Below are positions 1 to 5,343 of a stretch of 7,300 nucleotides of DNA, one piece after another; the stretch's first letter is position 1; each line of letters opens with the position of its first letter. A program made the position numbers and the translations under genes. Source of the DNA: Chloroflexia bacterium (GTDB lineage Bacteria; Chloroflexota; Chloroflexia; QHBQ01; JADMIH01); contig JAICKM010000349.1 in the NCBI GenBank assembly GCA_025927935.1, positions 1-7,300 on the forward strand, given 5' to 3'. Below the pieces are notes generated by a model. It had not been told where the DNA came from. It saw only the letters and a list, made by a program, of their open reading frames with translations, and ran no database searches.

Positions 1-134
1 GGCAATTTGAGCTGGATCAGCGCCTGGTACAAGCTGTTGCGGACTTCCGCAGTGGGCGCCTGCATACTCGCCGGCACCAGCGCCACATCGGGCAGGGTGT
101 CCGCGGCCCCCCCCGAACGTGCTTTCCCTGTCAT
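1..134 (-). CDS. N-terminal fragment of an unrecognised protein, runs off the left edge
   Basis: On the minus strand an ATG at 134-132 opens a frame with no stop to the window edge (44 codons plus two bases). The peptide begins MTGKARSGGAADTLPDVALV and continues with a helix-like stretch containing VRNSLYQALIQLKL. A Shine-Dalgarno AAGGA lies nine bases before the ATG (complement of 144-148), which supports this start. Codons after the first few end mostly in G or C, as in the other genes here. Codons 7-9 sit on a run of eight G (107-114), so a length change there would shift the frame. An internal ATG at codon 24 is an alternative start. No domain is recognisable in so short a piece and I assign no function. 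The gene is divergent from mtaB. Confidence 0.55.
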   Translation of the reverse strand, partial: MTGKARSGGAADTLPDVALVPASMQAPTAEVRNSLYQALIQLKL

Positions 135-143
135 GCTATGCAA

Positions 144-148
144 TCCTT
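144..148 (-). promoter_or_regulatory. Shine-Dalgarno site of the left-edge minus-strand gene
   Basis: The minus strand reads AAGGA here, followed by nine bases and the ATG at 134-132. It is the main evidence that the left-edge frame is a real gene start. I found no convincing -10/-35 pair for this gene between here and the palindrome cluster. Confidence 0.45.
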
Positions 149-188
149 CAAGTCGTCCTTGTCACTCAGCATCCCGGTGCGCGAGCAA

Positions 189-352
189 CCTCTCCCCCCG
201 CCCCTCCCCGCCACGGGGGAGTCGCAGCCCACCTGCCGCGGCTTTCCCCCTCCCGCCGCGGTGAGGGAGGCCATCGGTTTCCCTTCTTCCCACAAGGGGG
301 AGAGAGGCGGCTTTTCCCCCTTCCCGTAGCGGGAAGGGGGGCCAGGGGGGTT
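189..352. repeat. Cluster of four G/C-rich palindromic units (REP-like)
   Basis: Four related C-run/G-run units follow one another. The first, at about 201-221, pairs CTCCCCG with CGGGGGAG with one bulged base. The second, about 246-269, pairs CCTCCC with GGGAGG around a CGCGGT-like centre. The third, about 281-303, pairs CCCTT with AAGGG and continues into GGGAGAG. The fourth, at 316-340, is a perfect 11-base-pair stem. A tail GCCAGGGGGGTTAGG follows at 341-355. The pieces share a pattern but not exact sequence, so they look like diverged copies of one small palindromic element. The cluster lies between divergent genes and upstream of the mtaB promoter, so it should not be in the mtaB transcript. 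It codes for nothing convincing. From memory, similar C-run palindromes are common between genes in Chloroflexota and some other high-G+C bacteria. Confidence 0.6.
316..340. repeat. Perfect 11-bp stem, 3-base loop palindrome
   Basis: The arms are CCCCCTTCCCG (316-326) and CGGGAAGGGGG (330-340) around the loop TAG. Part of the left arm (CCCCCTT, 316-322) can instead pair with AAGGGGG at 294-300, so two exclusive folds are possible. There is no T-run after the plus-strand stem. Read on the minus strand a short T-poor tail follows as well, so it is a poor match to an intrinsic terminator in either direction. Confidence 0.7.
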
Positions 353-380
353 AGGTTGGCCGCCTACCGGCGCGCGGCGC

Positions 381-410
381 TTGACGCCCGTGCCGCCCCG
401 TCGGTATAAT
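381..410 (+). promoter_or_regulatory. Near-consensus sigma-70-type promoter for mtaB
   Basis: TTGACG at 381-386 and a perfect TATAAT at 405-410 are separated by 18 bases. The -35 box matches the consensus TTGACA at five of six positions. The expected start point is near 415-418, giving a leader of roughly 80 bases before the mtaB ATG. It is the best promoter in the window and points toward mtaB and the two small genes after it. Confidence 0.75.
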
Positions 411-432
411 CAGGAGAACACCGTATATGTTT

Positions 433-462
433 GTAGCGAAAGTATCGTCATTTCGTTACTAC
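433..462 (+). other. Possible 5' leader hairpin of the mtaB transcript
   Basis: GTAG-CGAAA (433-441) can pair with TTTCG-TTA-CTAC (451-462), leaving a nine-base loop and a three-base bulge. CCGT at 421-424 can alternatively pair with ACGG at 461-464. The leader is clearly A+T-richer than the surrounding DNA. The stem is modest, no T-run follows, and it matches no riboswitch I know. It may only be leader structure. Confidence 0.3.
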
Positions 463-496
463 GGTGCAAGCGCGCGAGAATTGAGTGGAATCCGGC

Positions 497-1969
497 ATGT
501 TGATCGATCCGTCCAGCCTGCAACTGCGCCCGCGCGCCGCTGCGCCCCCCGCGGATGAGCCGGCCCGCGTGGCCTTTGTCACGCTGGGCTGCAAAGTCAA
601 TCAGAGCGACACCCAGCAGGCCATCGGCGCCTTCCGGGGCGCGGGCTTTGAACTGGTGCCTCCCGGCGCACCCGCCGATGTGTATGTGGTTAACACGTGC
701 AGCGTCACCCATGTCGCCGACCGCAAGTCGCGCCAGTGGCTGCGGCGCATGGCGCGCGGCAACCCGGACGCGCTGGTCGTCGCCACCGGCTGCTATGCTT
801 CCTCCGGCGGCGCAGTGCTGGCCGAGATGCCCGAAGTGGGCCTGGTCGTCACGCCGCGCCAGGGCGAGGACCTGCTGCATATGGTGCTGGAGCAACTGCC
901 CGCCAGGGTGCGGGCGCGCACCACGCAGGCTACGCCGCTCAGCGCGCCCGGCGCCGAACGCCTGACTCCCCTGCCCGATTGGGCCACCACCAGCGGCGAT
1001 GTCGAGGCCGGCGAGGCCGATGAGCAGGCCCTGTGGGCCGTCGATGCTGCCGCCGGCATGCGCACCCGCGCCATGGTCAAGGTGGAAGACGGCTGCAACG
1101 ACTTCTGCACCTTCTGCATCATCCCGTTCACCCGCGGCATGCCGCGCAGCACGCCCACAGCGCGCGTGCTGGAGCGTGTGCGCGCCCGGCTGGCGGGCGG
1201 CGCGCAGGAAATCGTACTCACCGGCGTGCATATGGGCAAGTACGGCACCGACCATGCCCAGCGCAAGCGGGCCGCCACCGATCCCGCCGAGGCGCCCGAC
1301 CTGCCCGCGCTGGTCGCCCGCGTGCTGGCCGAGACGGACGTGCCCCGCCTGCGCCTCACGTCGCTGGAGCCGACCGACGCCCAGGCCATGCTGCCGCTGT
1401 TCGCCGATCCGCGGGCCGCGGGGCGGCTGGCCCGCCACCTGCACCTGCCCTTGCAGAGCGGCTGCGACGCCACGCTGGCCCGCATGCGCCGGGACTACGA
1501 TACGGCGGAGTATGCGCGCATTATCGCCGCCGTGCGTGCCGCCGTGCCCGATATGGGCATCACCACCGACGTGATCGCCGGCTTCCCCGGCGAAACGGAC
1601 GAAGAGTTCGCCGCCACCTGCGCGTTTGTCGAGCGCATGGAGTTCATGGGCGTGCATGTCTTCCCCTACTCAGGGCGGCCCGGCACCCCGGCCCTGGACA
1701 TGCCGGGCCAGGTCGATCCGCAGACGCGCCAGGCCCGCGTCCATCACCTGAGCGAGATCGGCCGCCGCGCGCATGACGCTTTCGCGGCGCAGATGCTGGG
1801 CCAGGTGGTGCCGGTGCTCTGGGAAGAAGCCGGACCGGACGGCGGCAGTGGCCTGACCGACAATTATCTGCGCGTGCGGACCTGGCAGCCGGTGCGCTAC
1901 AATACGATCACGCCGGCCCGCCTGACTGGGTTCGACGCGACCGCCCTCTGGGCCGAGCCGCTGCGCTGA
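497..1969 (+). CDS. mtaB: tRNA (N6-threonylcarbamoyladenosine(37)-C2)-methylthiotransferase MtaB
   Basis: This radical-SAM enzyme converts t6A at position 37 of ANN-decoding tRNAs to ms2t6A in the cytoplasm, using two 4Fe-4S clusters and S-adenosylmethionine. The 490-residue product has the three domains of the methylthiotransferase family in order. The N-terminal domain carries cluster-binding Cys32 (in LGCKVNQSDT), Cys68 (VVNTCSVTH) and Cys99 (ATGCYA). The radical-SAM core has CNDFCTFC at 200-207. The TRAM-like tail (about 420-485) contains GLTDNYLRVRT. The GCKVNQ form points to MtaB rather than MiaB or RimO. The linker between Cys99 and Cys200 is about 30 residues longer than I expect, with a Pro/Ala/Glu-rich segment near 150-188. 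I chose ATG 497, preceded by GTGGA six bases away; an in-frame GTG at 485 would add four residues. The stop shares one base with the next gene's ATG. Confidence 0.93.
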   Translation: MLIDPSSLQLRPRAAAPPADEPARVAFVTLGCKVNQSDTQQAIGAFRGAGFELVPPGAPADVYVVNTCSVTHVADRKSRQWLRRMARGNPDALVVATGCYASSGGAVLAEMPEVGLVVTPRQGEDLLHMVLEQLPARVRARTTQATPLSAPGAERLTPLPDWATTSGDVEAGEADEQALWAVDAAAGMRTRAMVKVEDGCNDFCTFCIIPFTRGMPRSTPTARVLERVRARLAGGAQEIVLTGVHMGKYGTDHAQRKRAATDPAEAPDLPALVARVLAETDVPRLRLTSLEPTDAQAMLPLFADPRAAGRLARHLHLPLQSGCDATLARMRRDYDTAEYARIIAAVRAAVPDMGITTDVIAGFPGETDEEFAATCAFVERMEFMGVHVFPYSGRPGTPALDMPGQVDPQTRQARVHHLSEIGRRAHDAFAAQMLGQVVPVLWEEAGPDGGSGLTDNYLRVRTWQPVRYNTITPARLTGFDATALWAEPLR

Positions 1970-2316
1970 TGCGCTCACCTGGCCGGGGCCTGGATGAGGG
2001 CACGGCGCGCTTCGCCTTCCAGGGCGCCGTCGGCGTGGGCAGTTTCGCCACGCTGGCCTCGCTGGGCCTGGGCCTGCGCGGCAACACGCTGGGCGCCGCG
2101 ATTTTCCTGGTGCTGGCCCTGATCAGCCTGGGCGCGCTGGTCTATTTTGGCCGCATCTACCTGCGCTTGCGCAGGCAGCGCTGGCAGCACGAACTGGAAC
2201 GCCCCAACGCGGCGCTCCAGCAATTGTTCGACCGGGCACGCGCGGAGCAGGCGGCGCTGCCGCCTGCCTCTAAAGAGGCACCGCCACCCGAGGGAGAGGA
2301 CCCAGATCGTGCCTGA
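1969..2316 (+). CDS. Small two-helix membrane protein, unknown function
   Basis: The 115-residue product has two likely membrane helices, about 15-36 and 41-61, with only a short R-G-N turn between them. A basic segment (RIYLRLRRQRWQ, about 62-73) and a charged, helix-forming tail rich in Gln, Glu and Arg follow, and the end is Pro/Glu-rich. By the positive-inside rule the C-terminal tail should be cytoplasmic. The ATG at 1969 shares its A with the mtaB stop (TGATG), so translation is probably coupled to mtaB and driven by the promoter at 381-410. Codon choice matches mtaB. The next gene starts inside its 3' end with an eight-base overlap and encodes a protein of the same layout. I recognise no family. 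A link to tRNA modification is suggested by position only. Confidence 0.75.
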   Translation: MRSPGRGLDEGTARFAFQGAVGVGSFATLASLGLGLRGNTLGAAIFLVLALISLGALVYFGRIYLRLRRQRWQHELERPNAALQQLFDRARAEQAALPPASKEAPPPEGEDPDRA

Positions 2317-2665
2317 CGTTAGGACGCGCAAAATCTTGCTGATCGCCGGGATCATCGGCCTTGTCTTCGCCTGCGTGGGGTTGAGCCAGGCCGTTTTCGC
2401 GCGTTCGGTCGGCGACCTGACCGGTGCCCGTCCGGCGCTCATTATCGCCTGGCTGATCTTGATGCCGCTGTTCGGCTACATGATCAGCCTGCGTGGCCGC
2501 GCCCGCAAGAGCGCCCGGCAGCGCGCCCTAGCGCGCAAGGCCGCGCTCGACGCCGAGGCCGCCCGGCTGCGGACGCCCGACGGGGTTCGCGCCGCCGGGA
2601 GCGCGGGTGCACCCCCCGCCGCCGAGCCGGAGTCGCTACAGCACGGAAGTGGGGAGCCAGCCTAG
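2309..2665 (+). CDS. Small two-helix membrane protein, unknown function
   Basis: I start this gene at GTG 2309 because GAGGGAGAGGA at 2290-2300, a strong Shine-Dalgarno match, lies eight bases upstream. The open frame reaches back to 2147, but that part overlaps the previous gene. The 118-residue product has helices at about 9-31 and 42-61 joined by a short loop (ARSVGDLTGARP). A very basic, Ala-rich helix follows (RGRARKSARQRALARKAA, about 62-79), and the tail is Pro/Gly/Ala-rich and probably disordered. The layout repeats that of the gene before it: two helices, then a basic cytoplasmic tail. The two are not obviously alike in sequence. They could be partners or distant relatives. The last 30 bases overlap the convergent minus-strand gene. 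No family recognised. Confidence 0.75.
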   Translation: MPDVRTRKILLIAGIIGLVFACVGLSQAVFARSVGDLTGARPALIIAWLILMPLFGYMISLRGRARKSARQRALARKAALDAEAARLRTPDGVRAAGSAGAPPAAEPESLQHGSGEPA

Positions 2666-2833
2666 CCAGGCCATGATGGCGATCAGGATGATGAAGGCGA
2701 TCAGCGCGATATAAATCGCGGGCACCCCGAAAATGCGCAATTGCGGGCGCTCGTTCTGTATTAATTCGGCTGGTGCCGGTGTCTCCTCGCGGGGCGAGGA
2801 TGGTGGCTCTTGCGAGCCGGGAGTAGAAGCCAC
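2636..2833 (-). CDS. Small C-terminally anchored membrane protein, unknown function
   Basis: The 65-residue product has a Pro/Ser/Glu-rich, probably disordered N-terminus (about 1-25) and a short polar segment (IQNERPQLRIFG). One strongly hydrophobic helix follows at about 37-60, ending WLGWLPTSVL just before the stop, so it looks like a tail-anchored protein. I prefer GTG 2833 because AAAGGA (complement of 2840-2845) sits six bases upstream. The longer frame from ATG 2866 would begin right at the predicted transcription start and would need leaderless translation. A perfect TATAAT on this strand (2873-2878) gives the gene its own promoter, divergent from purC. Its 3' end overlaps the convergent gene by 30 bases. 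The hydrophobic block with charged flanks and the own promoter argue for a real gene; no family recognised. Confidence 0.65.
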   Translation of the reverse strand: MASTPGSQEPPSSPREETPAPAELIQNERPQLRIFGVPAIYIALIAFIILIAIMAWLGWLPTSVL

Positions 2834-2839
2834 AACGTA

Positions 2840-2845
2840 TCCTTT
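2840..2845 (-). promoter_or_regulatory. Shine-Dalgarno site that sets the start of the small minus-strand gene
   Basis: AAAGGA on the minus strand lies six bases before GTG 2833. It is the reason for choosing the 65-residue product over the 76-residue frame that begins at ATG 2866. Confidence 0.6.
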
Positions 2846-2872
2846 CGCTAGCAATCTGGACCACACCCTCTT

Positions 2873-2900
2873 ATTATACGCGCCGCCGCCGGTCCGGCAA
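2873..2900 (-). promoter_or_regulatory. Minus-strand promoter with perfect -10, possibly two-way
   Basis: On the minus strand TTGCCG (2900-2895) and TATAAT (2878-2873) are 16 bases apart, with a start point expected near 2866. Because the A/T-rich core is partly symmetric, the plus strand also reads TATTAT at 2872-2877, five of six matches to a -10 box. It could serve purC, but its -35 (TAGCAA at 2849-2854) is weak. The divergent promoters would share the same bases. Confidence 0.55.
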
Positions 2901-2917
2901 GGGCGCGAGGAGTCCTG

Positions 2918-3838
2918 TTGAGCAACACACCCGGCCCTGACGCGGCGGTGACCACCACCGATTTTCCCTTACCGCTCTTTCTCCGCGGCAAGGTCCGCGA
3001 CACTTACGAACTGGGCAACCGCCTGCTGCTGGTGGCGACAGATCGCCTCTCCGCCTTCGATGTGGTGCTGCCCAGCGGCATCCCTGGGCGGGGCGAGGTG
3101 CTGAACCGCCTGTCGGCCTTCTGGTTCGAGCGCACCCGCAATCTGCTGCCTAACCACTTCATCACCACCGACCCGGCGGCCTTTCCCTTCGACACTACGG
3201 CGTGGCCGCCCGAAGAAAGGGCCAAACTGGCGGGCCGCACCATGCTGGTCCGCCGCACCCGCCGCATCGACATCGAGTGCGTGGTGCGCGGTTACCTGTC
3301 CGGCTCGGCCTGGGCCGACTACCGGCAGAGTGGCGGGCAGGAAGCGCTGGGCCTCGCGCTGCCCGCCGGGCTGGTCGAAAGCCAGGAGCTACCCGAGCCG
3401 ATTTTCACCCCGACCACCAAGGCGGCGACCGGCCACGACGAGCCGATCAGCTTCGCCCGCCTGATCATGCTGGTCGGCGCGGAGATGGCCGAGGCGCTGC
3501 GCGCCGCCAGCCTCCAGATCTACCGCGAGGCCGCGGCTTATGCCCGCGACCGCGGCATCATCATCGCCGACACGAAAATGGAGTTTGGCCGCCTGGACGA
3601 TCAGTTGATTCTGATCGACGAACTCCTGACGCCCGACAGTTCGCGCTTCTGGGACGCCGCCCGCTACGCACCGGGCGGGCCGCAACCCAGCTTCGACAAG
3701 CAGTATGTCCGCGATTGGCTCACGGCGAGCGGCTGGGACCGCGAGGCCCCCGCCCCCGTGCTGCCGGCGAACGTGATCGCGCGCACGGCGGCCATCTACC
3801 GCGAAGCCTATACGCGGCTGACCGGGGCGACCCTATGA
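2918..3838 (+). CDS. purC: Phosphoribosylaminoimidazole-succinocarboxamide synthase (SAICAR synthetase)
   Basis: PurC joins CAIR and aspartate with ATP to give SAICAR in de novo purine synthesis, in the cytoplasm. The 306-residue product has the family motifs in order: GKVRDTYE (24-31), ATDRLSAFD (40-48), IPGRG (55-59), CVVRGYLSGSAW (121-132), FTPTTKA (163-169), DTKMEFG (218-224) and IDELLTPDSSRFW (233-245), then FDKQYVRDWL near 257. The length fits the longer PurC form of about 300 residues seen in yeast and some bacteria rather than the short form near 240. The start is TTG 2918, supported by GAGGAG at 2907-2912 five bases upstream; no ATG fits before the conserved region. The stop overlaps the next gene's start (ATGA). 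Transcription may begin at the weak TATTAT at 2872-2877. Confidence 0.96.
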   Translation: MSNTPGPDAAVTTTDFPLPLFLRGKVRDTYELGNRLLLVATDRLSAFDVVLPSGIPGRGEVLNRLSAFWFERTRNLLPNHFITTDPAAFPFDTTAWPPEERAKLAGRTMLVRRTRRIDIECVVRGYLSGSAWADYRQSGGQEALGLALPAGLVESQELPEPIFTPTTKAATGHDEPISFARLIMLVGAEMAEALRAASLQIYREAAAYARDRGIIIADTKMEFGRLDDQLILIDELLTPDSSRFWDAARYAPGGPQPSFDKQYVRDWLTASGWDREAPAPVLPANVIARTAAIYREAYTRLTGATL

Positions 3839-5274
3839 CCGGGGACAGAATCATGCGGCACGAAGCAAAGCGTGCCCCTATCTGGCTGGGGTTCCTGCTC
3901 GTGGGCACGTTGATCAAGGGCATAATTTGGATGTTCGTGATTTTTCCCTTCGACGCCCCTGATGAACCCTCACACTTCAGTTATATCACCCAATTGCAAA
4001 ACTATCACGAACTTCCGGTGGTCGTGATGCCCACGGCTGACCGCATTAGTATTCCGCCCTCCACCCCACAAGACGCGGCGACCCAGGCGATGATCCACCG
4101 GTTCGGCTTTTCAGACTTCGAAAGCCTGTCTTACGAGTCTTCTCAGCCGCCGTTGTTTTACATTGCAGCAAGTTTGCTGACTGCCCCCCTTGGGAAAAAC
4201 CAGCTAGCGCTTCTATATGGCGCCCGCCTGGTGGCGGTCCTTTGCGGCGTAGGGGCAGTGTGGGCACTCTGGGCCGCGGCAGGGACTCTGTGGCCGGGGC
4301 AACCGCATATTAGCTGGGTTGCCCCATTGGTACTCACCCTGCACCCACAGTTCACCTTTGTCACGTCAACAATTACCAACGATGCATGCGTATTTTTTCT
4401 GGGCACATTGCTGCTGTGGATATGGGCAAAAGGACTGCAATCGGCTAATCGCCACGATGGCGGCGCCGTGTGGCGCTGGGTACTGCTGGCGGGTGTGGTG
4501 ACGGGTCTCGGACTCCTGGCTAAGCTTACGATGATCGTCACATTGCCCTGCACATTACTCTGGCTCTGGTGGATCGCCGGTGCGCGTGGTGGCGGTATGC
4601 AGCGCCGCTTGCAGCAATTTACGGGCGGCGCCCTGGTCGTAGGTGGCGCGGTTATCCTCCTGGTAGGCTGGTGGGTGTTGCGTAACCTCCTGGTCTATGG
4701 TGAGCCAACCGGCACAAAAGCGCTCTTCGAGCTTTATCATGTCCACTTCCGGAATGAGGCGCCCATCAGTCTCGGTGGAACCCAGCCGGACCTTAAGGTG
4801 CTCGGCCAGTCTATCGCTGTAGCCATATTCTCCTTTTGGGCCCTCTATGGCTGGGGCATCGTTCTGCTCCCTCCGTGGGAGTACGCCGGGCCATTGCTAC
4901 TTGCGGGCCTCGCCGTCCTAGGAGGAGCGCGGGCCATCGCCACCTGGCGGGCCGGCGCTCCTCCAGATGAGCAGACCCAGGTGAGGCGCAGGATCGCCGG
5001 GCTATCCGTCCTCGTGCTGTTTGTGAGCCTTATCGATCTGATCCTCTTCAACGTCAATGTCGCGATCCAACCGCAGAGCCGCTACCTGTTTGTCGGCCTC
5101 GCGTCGGCGATATTACTGTTGTTGGCATTGAAATCGACCACCCGCGTTCAGCTTTTCAATAAAATTCTGGTGTGGAGTTTACCGGCAATGCTGGTGTTGA
5201 TGCAATTAGGAAGTCTCGCGGTCTTGCTGGATCGCTGGATCCGTGGGGCCAACTCCGGTTGGTTGCTCCAGTAA
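3835..5274 (+). CDS. DUF2142-like polytopic membrane protein, probable GT-C type glycosyltransferase
   Basis: The 479-residue product has roughly ten hydrophobic helices. The first (about 16-38) leads into a long non-membrane loop with APDEPSHFSYI (41-51) and SQPPLFYI (103-110). Later landmarks are LHPQFTFVTSTITNDA (169-184) and QSRYLF (414-419). An acidic pair after the first helix, PPL-Y, ND and SRYLF together are what I remember for DUF2142 and related GT-C enzymes, which use polyprenyl-phosphate sugars outside the membrane. The donor and acceptor cannot be read here. ATG 3835 overlaps the purC stop, but no good Shine-Dalgarno is visible; ATG 3853 is an alternative start. G+C is markedly lower than in the neighbours (26 of 60 bases at 3961-4020, 28 of 60 at 4381-4440), with many codons ending in A or T, which suggests acquisition. 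A GT39 label is possible. Confidence 0.8.
   Translation: MTGDRIMRHEAKRAPIWLGFLLVGTLIKGIIWMFVIFPFDAPDEPSHFSYITQLQNYHELPVVVMPTADRISIPPSTPQDAATQAMIHRFGFSDFESLSYESSQPPLFYIAASLLTAPLGKNQLALLYGARLVAVLCGVGAVWALWAAAGTLWPGQPHISWVAPLVLTLHPQFTFVTSTITNDACVFFLGTLLLWIWAKGLQSANRHDGGAVWRWVLLAGVVTGLGLLAKLTMIVTLPCTLLWLWWIAGARGGGMQRRLQQFTGGALVVGGAVILLVGWWVLRNLLVYGEPTGTKALFELYHVHFRNEAPISLGGTQPDLKVLGQSIAVAIFSFWALYGWGIVLLPPWEYAGPLLLAGLAVLGGARAIATWRAGAPPDEQTQVRRRIAGLSVLVLFVSLIDLILFNVNVAIQPQSRYLFVGLASAILLLLALKSTTRVQLFNKILVWSLPAMLVLMQLGSLAVLLDRWIRGANSGWLLQ
4921..4964. repeat. Long near-perfect inverted repeat inside the DUF2142-like gene
   Basis: The ten-base arms GGAGGAGCGC (4921-4930) and GCGCTCCTCC (4955-4964) match perfectly. 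The pairing continues inward past one G-G mismatch with GGCC (4932-4935 with 4950-4953). After two unpaired bases (4936-4937) it resumes with CGCCA (4938-4942) against TGGCG (4945-4949), leaving a two-base centre. In all 19 base pairs form over 44 bases. The frame is open through it and encodes the segment LGGARAIATWRAGAPPDE, between two hydrophobic stretches and likely a loop of the protein. It is far more G+C-rich than the rest of this gene. Confidence 0.75.
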
Positions 5275-5332
5275 CACCACAGTTCGCTCTACAAACCGAT
5301 GGCCCCGTTGCAGCAATATCAGGCACAGATCC

Positions 5333-5339
5333 AAAGGAG
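5333..5339 (+). promoter_or_regulatory. Strong Shine-Dalgarno site of purS
   Basis: AAAGGAG lies four bases before ATG 5344. It favours this start over the in-frame ATG at 5299, which would add 15 residues and has no comparable site. The 69-base gap before purS (5275-5343) holds no promoter I can support. Confidence 0.7.
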
Positions 5340-5343
5340 TAGC

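Noticed and set aside
7..409. Three overlapping plus-strand frames across the left edge and the palindrome cluster
   Set aside because: They are Pro/Arg/Ser-rich translations of C-runs, lack Shine-Dalgarno sites, and the first is opposite the better-supported minus-strand gene start.
427..558. Leader frame of 43 codons starting at ATG 427 and overlapping the mtaB start
   Set aside because: Its apparent Shine-Dalgarno (412-416) falls at or before the predicted transcript start, and the peptide has no attenuator-like codon run. A regulatory upstream frame is possible but unsupported.
410..1657. Long open frame of 415 codons on the minus strand opposite mtaB
   Set aside because: The product is His/Gly/Ala/Arg-rich without domain or hydrophobic pattern, and it lies fully opposite the well-supported mtaB frame. 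It is an effect of high G+C codon bias.
2784..2818. Two small adjacent hairpins (TCCTCGC/GCGAGGA and GGCTC/GAGCC)
   Set aside because: Stems of seven and five base pairs inside a coding region are common by chance in G+C-rich DNA. There is no T-run and no sign of a terminator.
3202..3834. Upstream extension of the DUF2142-like frame into purC
   Set aside because: This part is an Arg/Pro-rich shadow of purC. The hydrophobic protein and its codon pattern begin at 3835.
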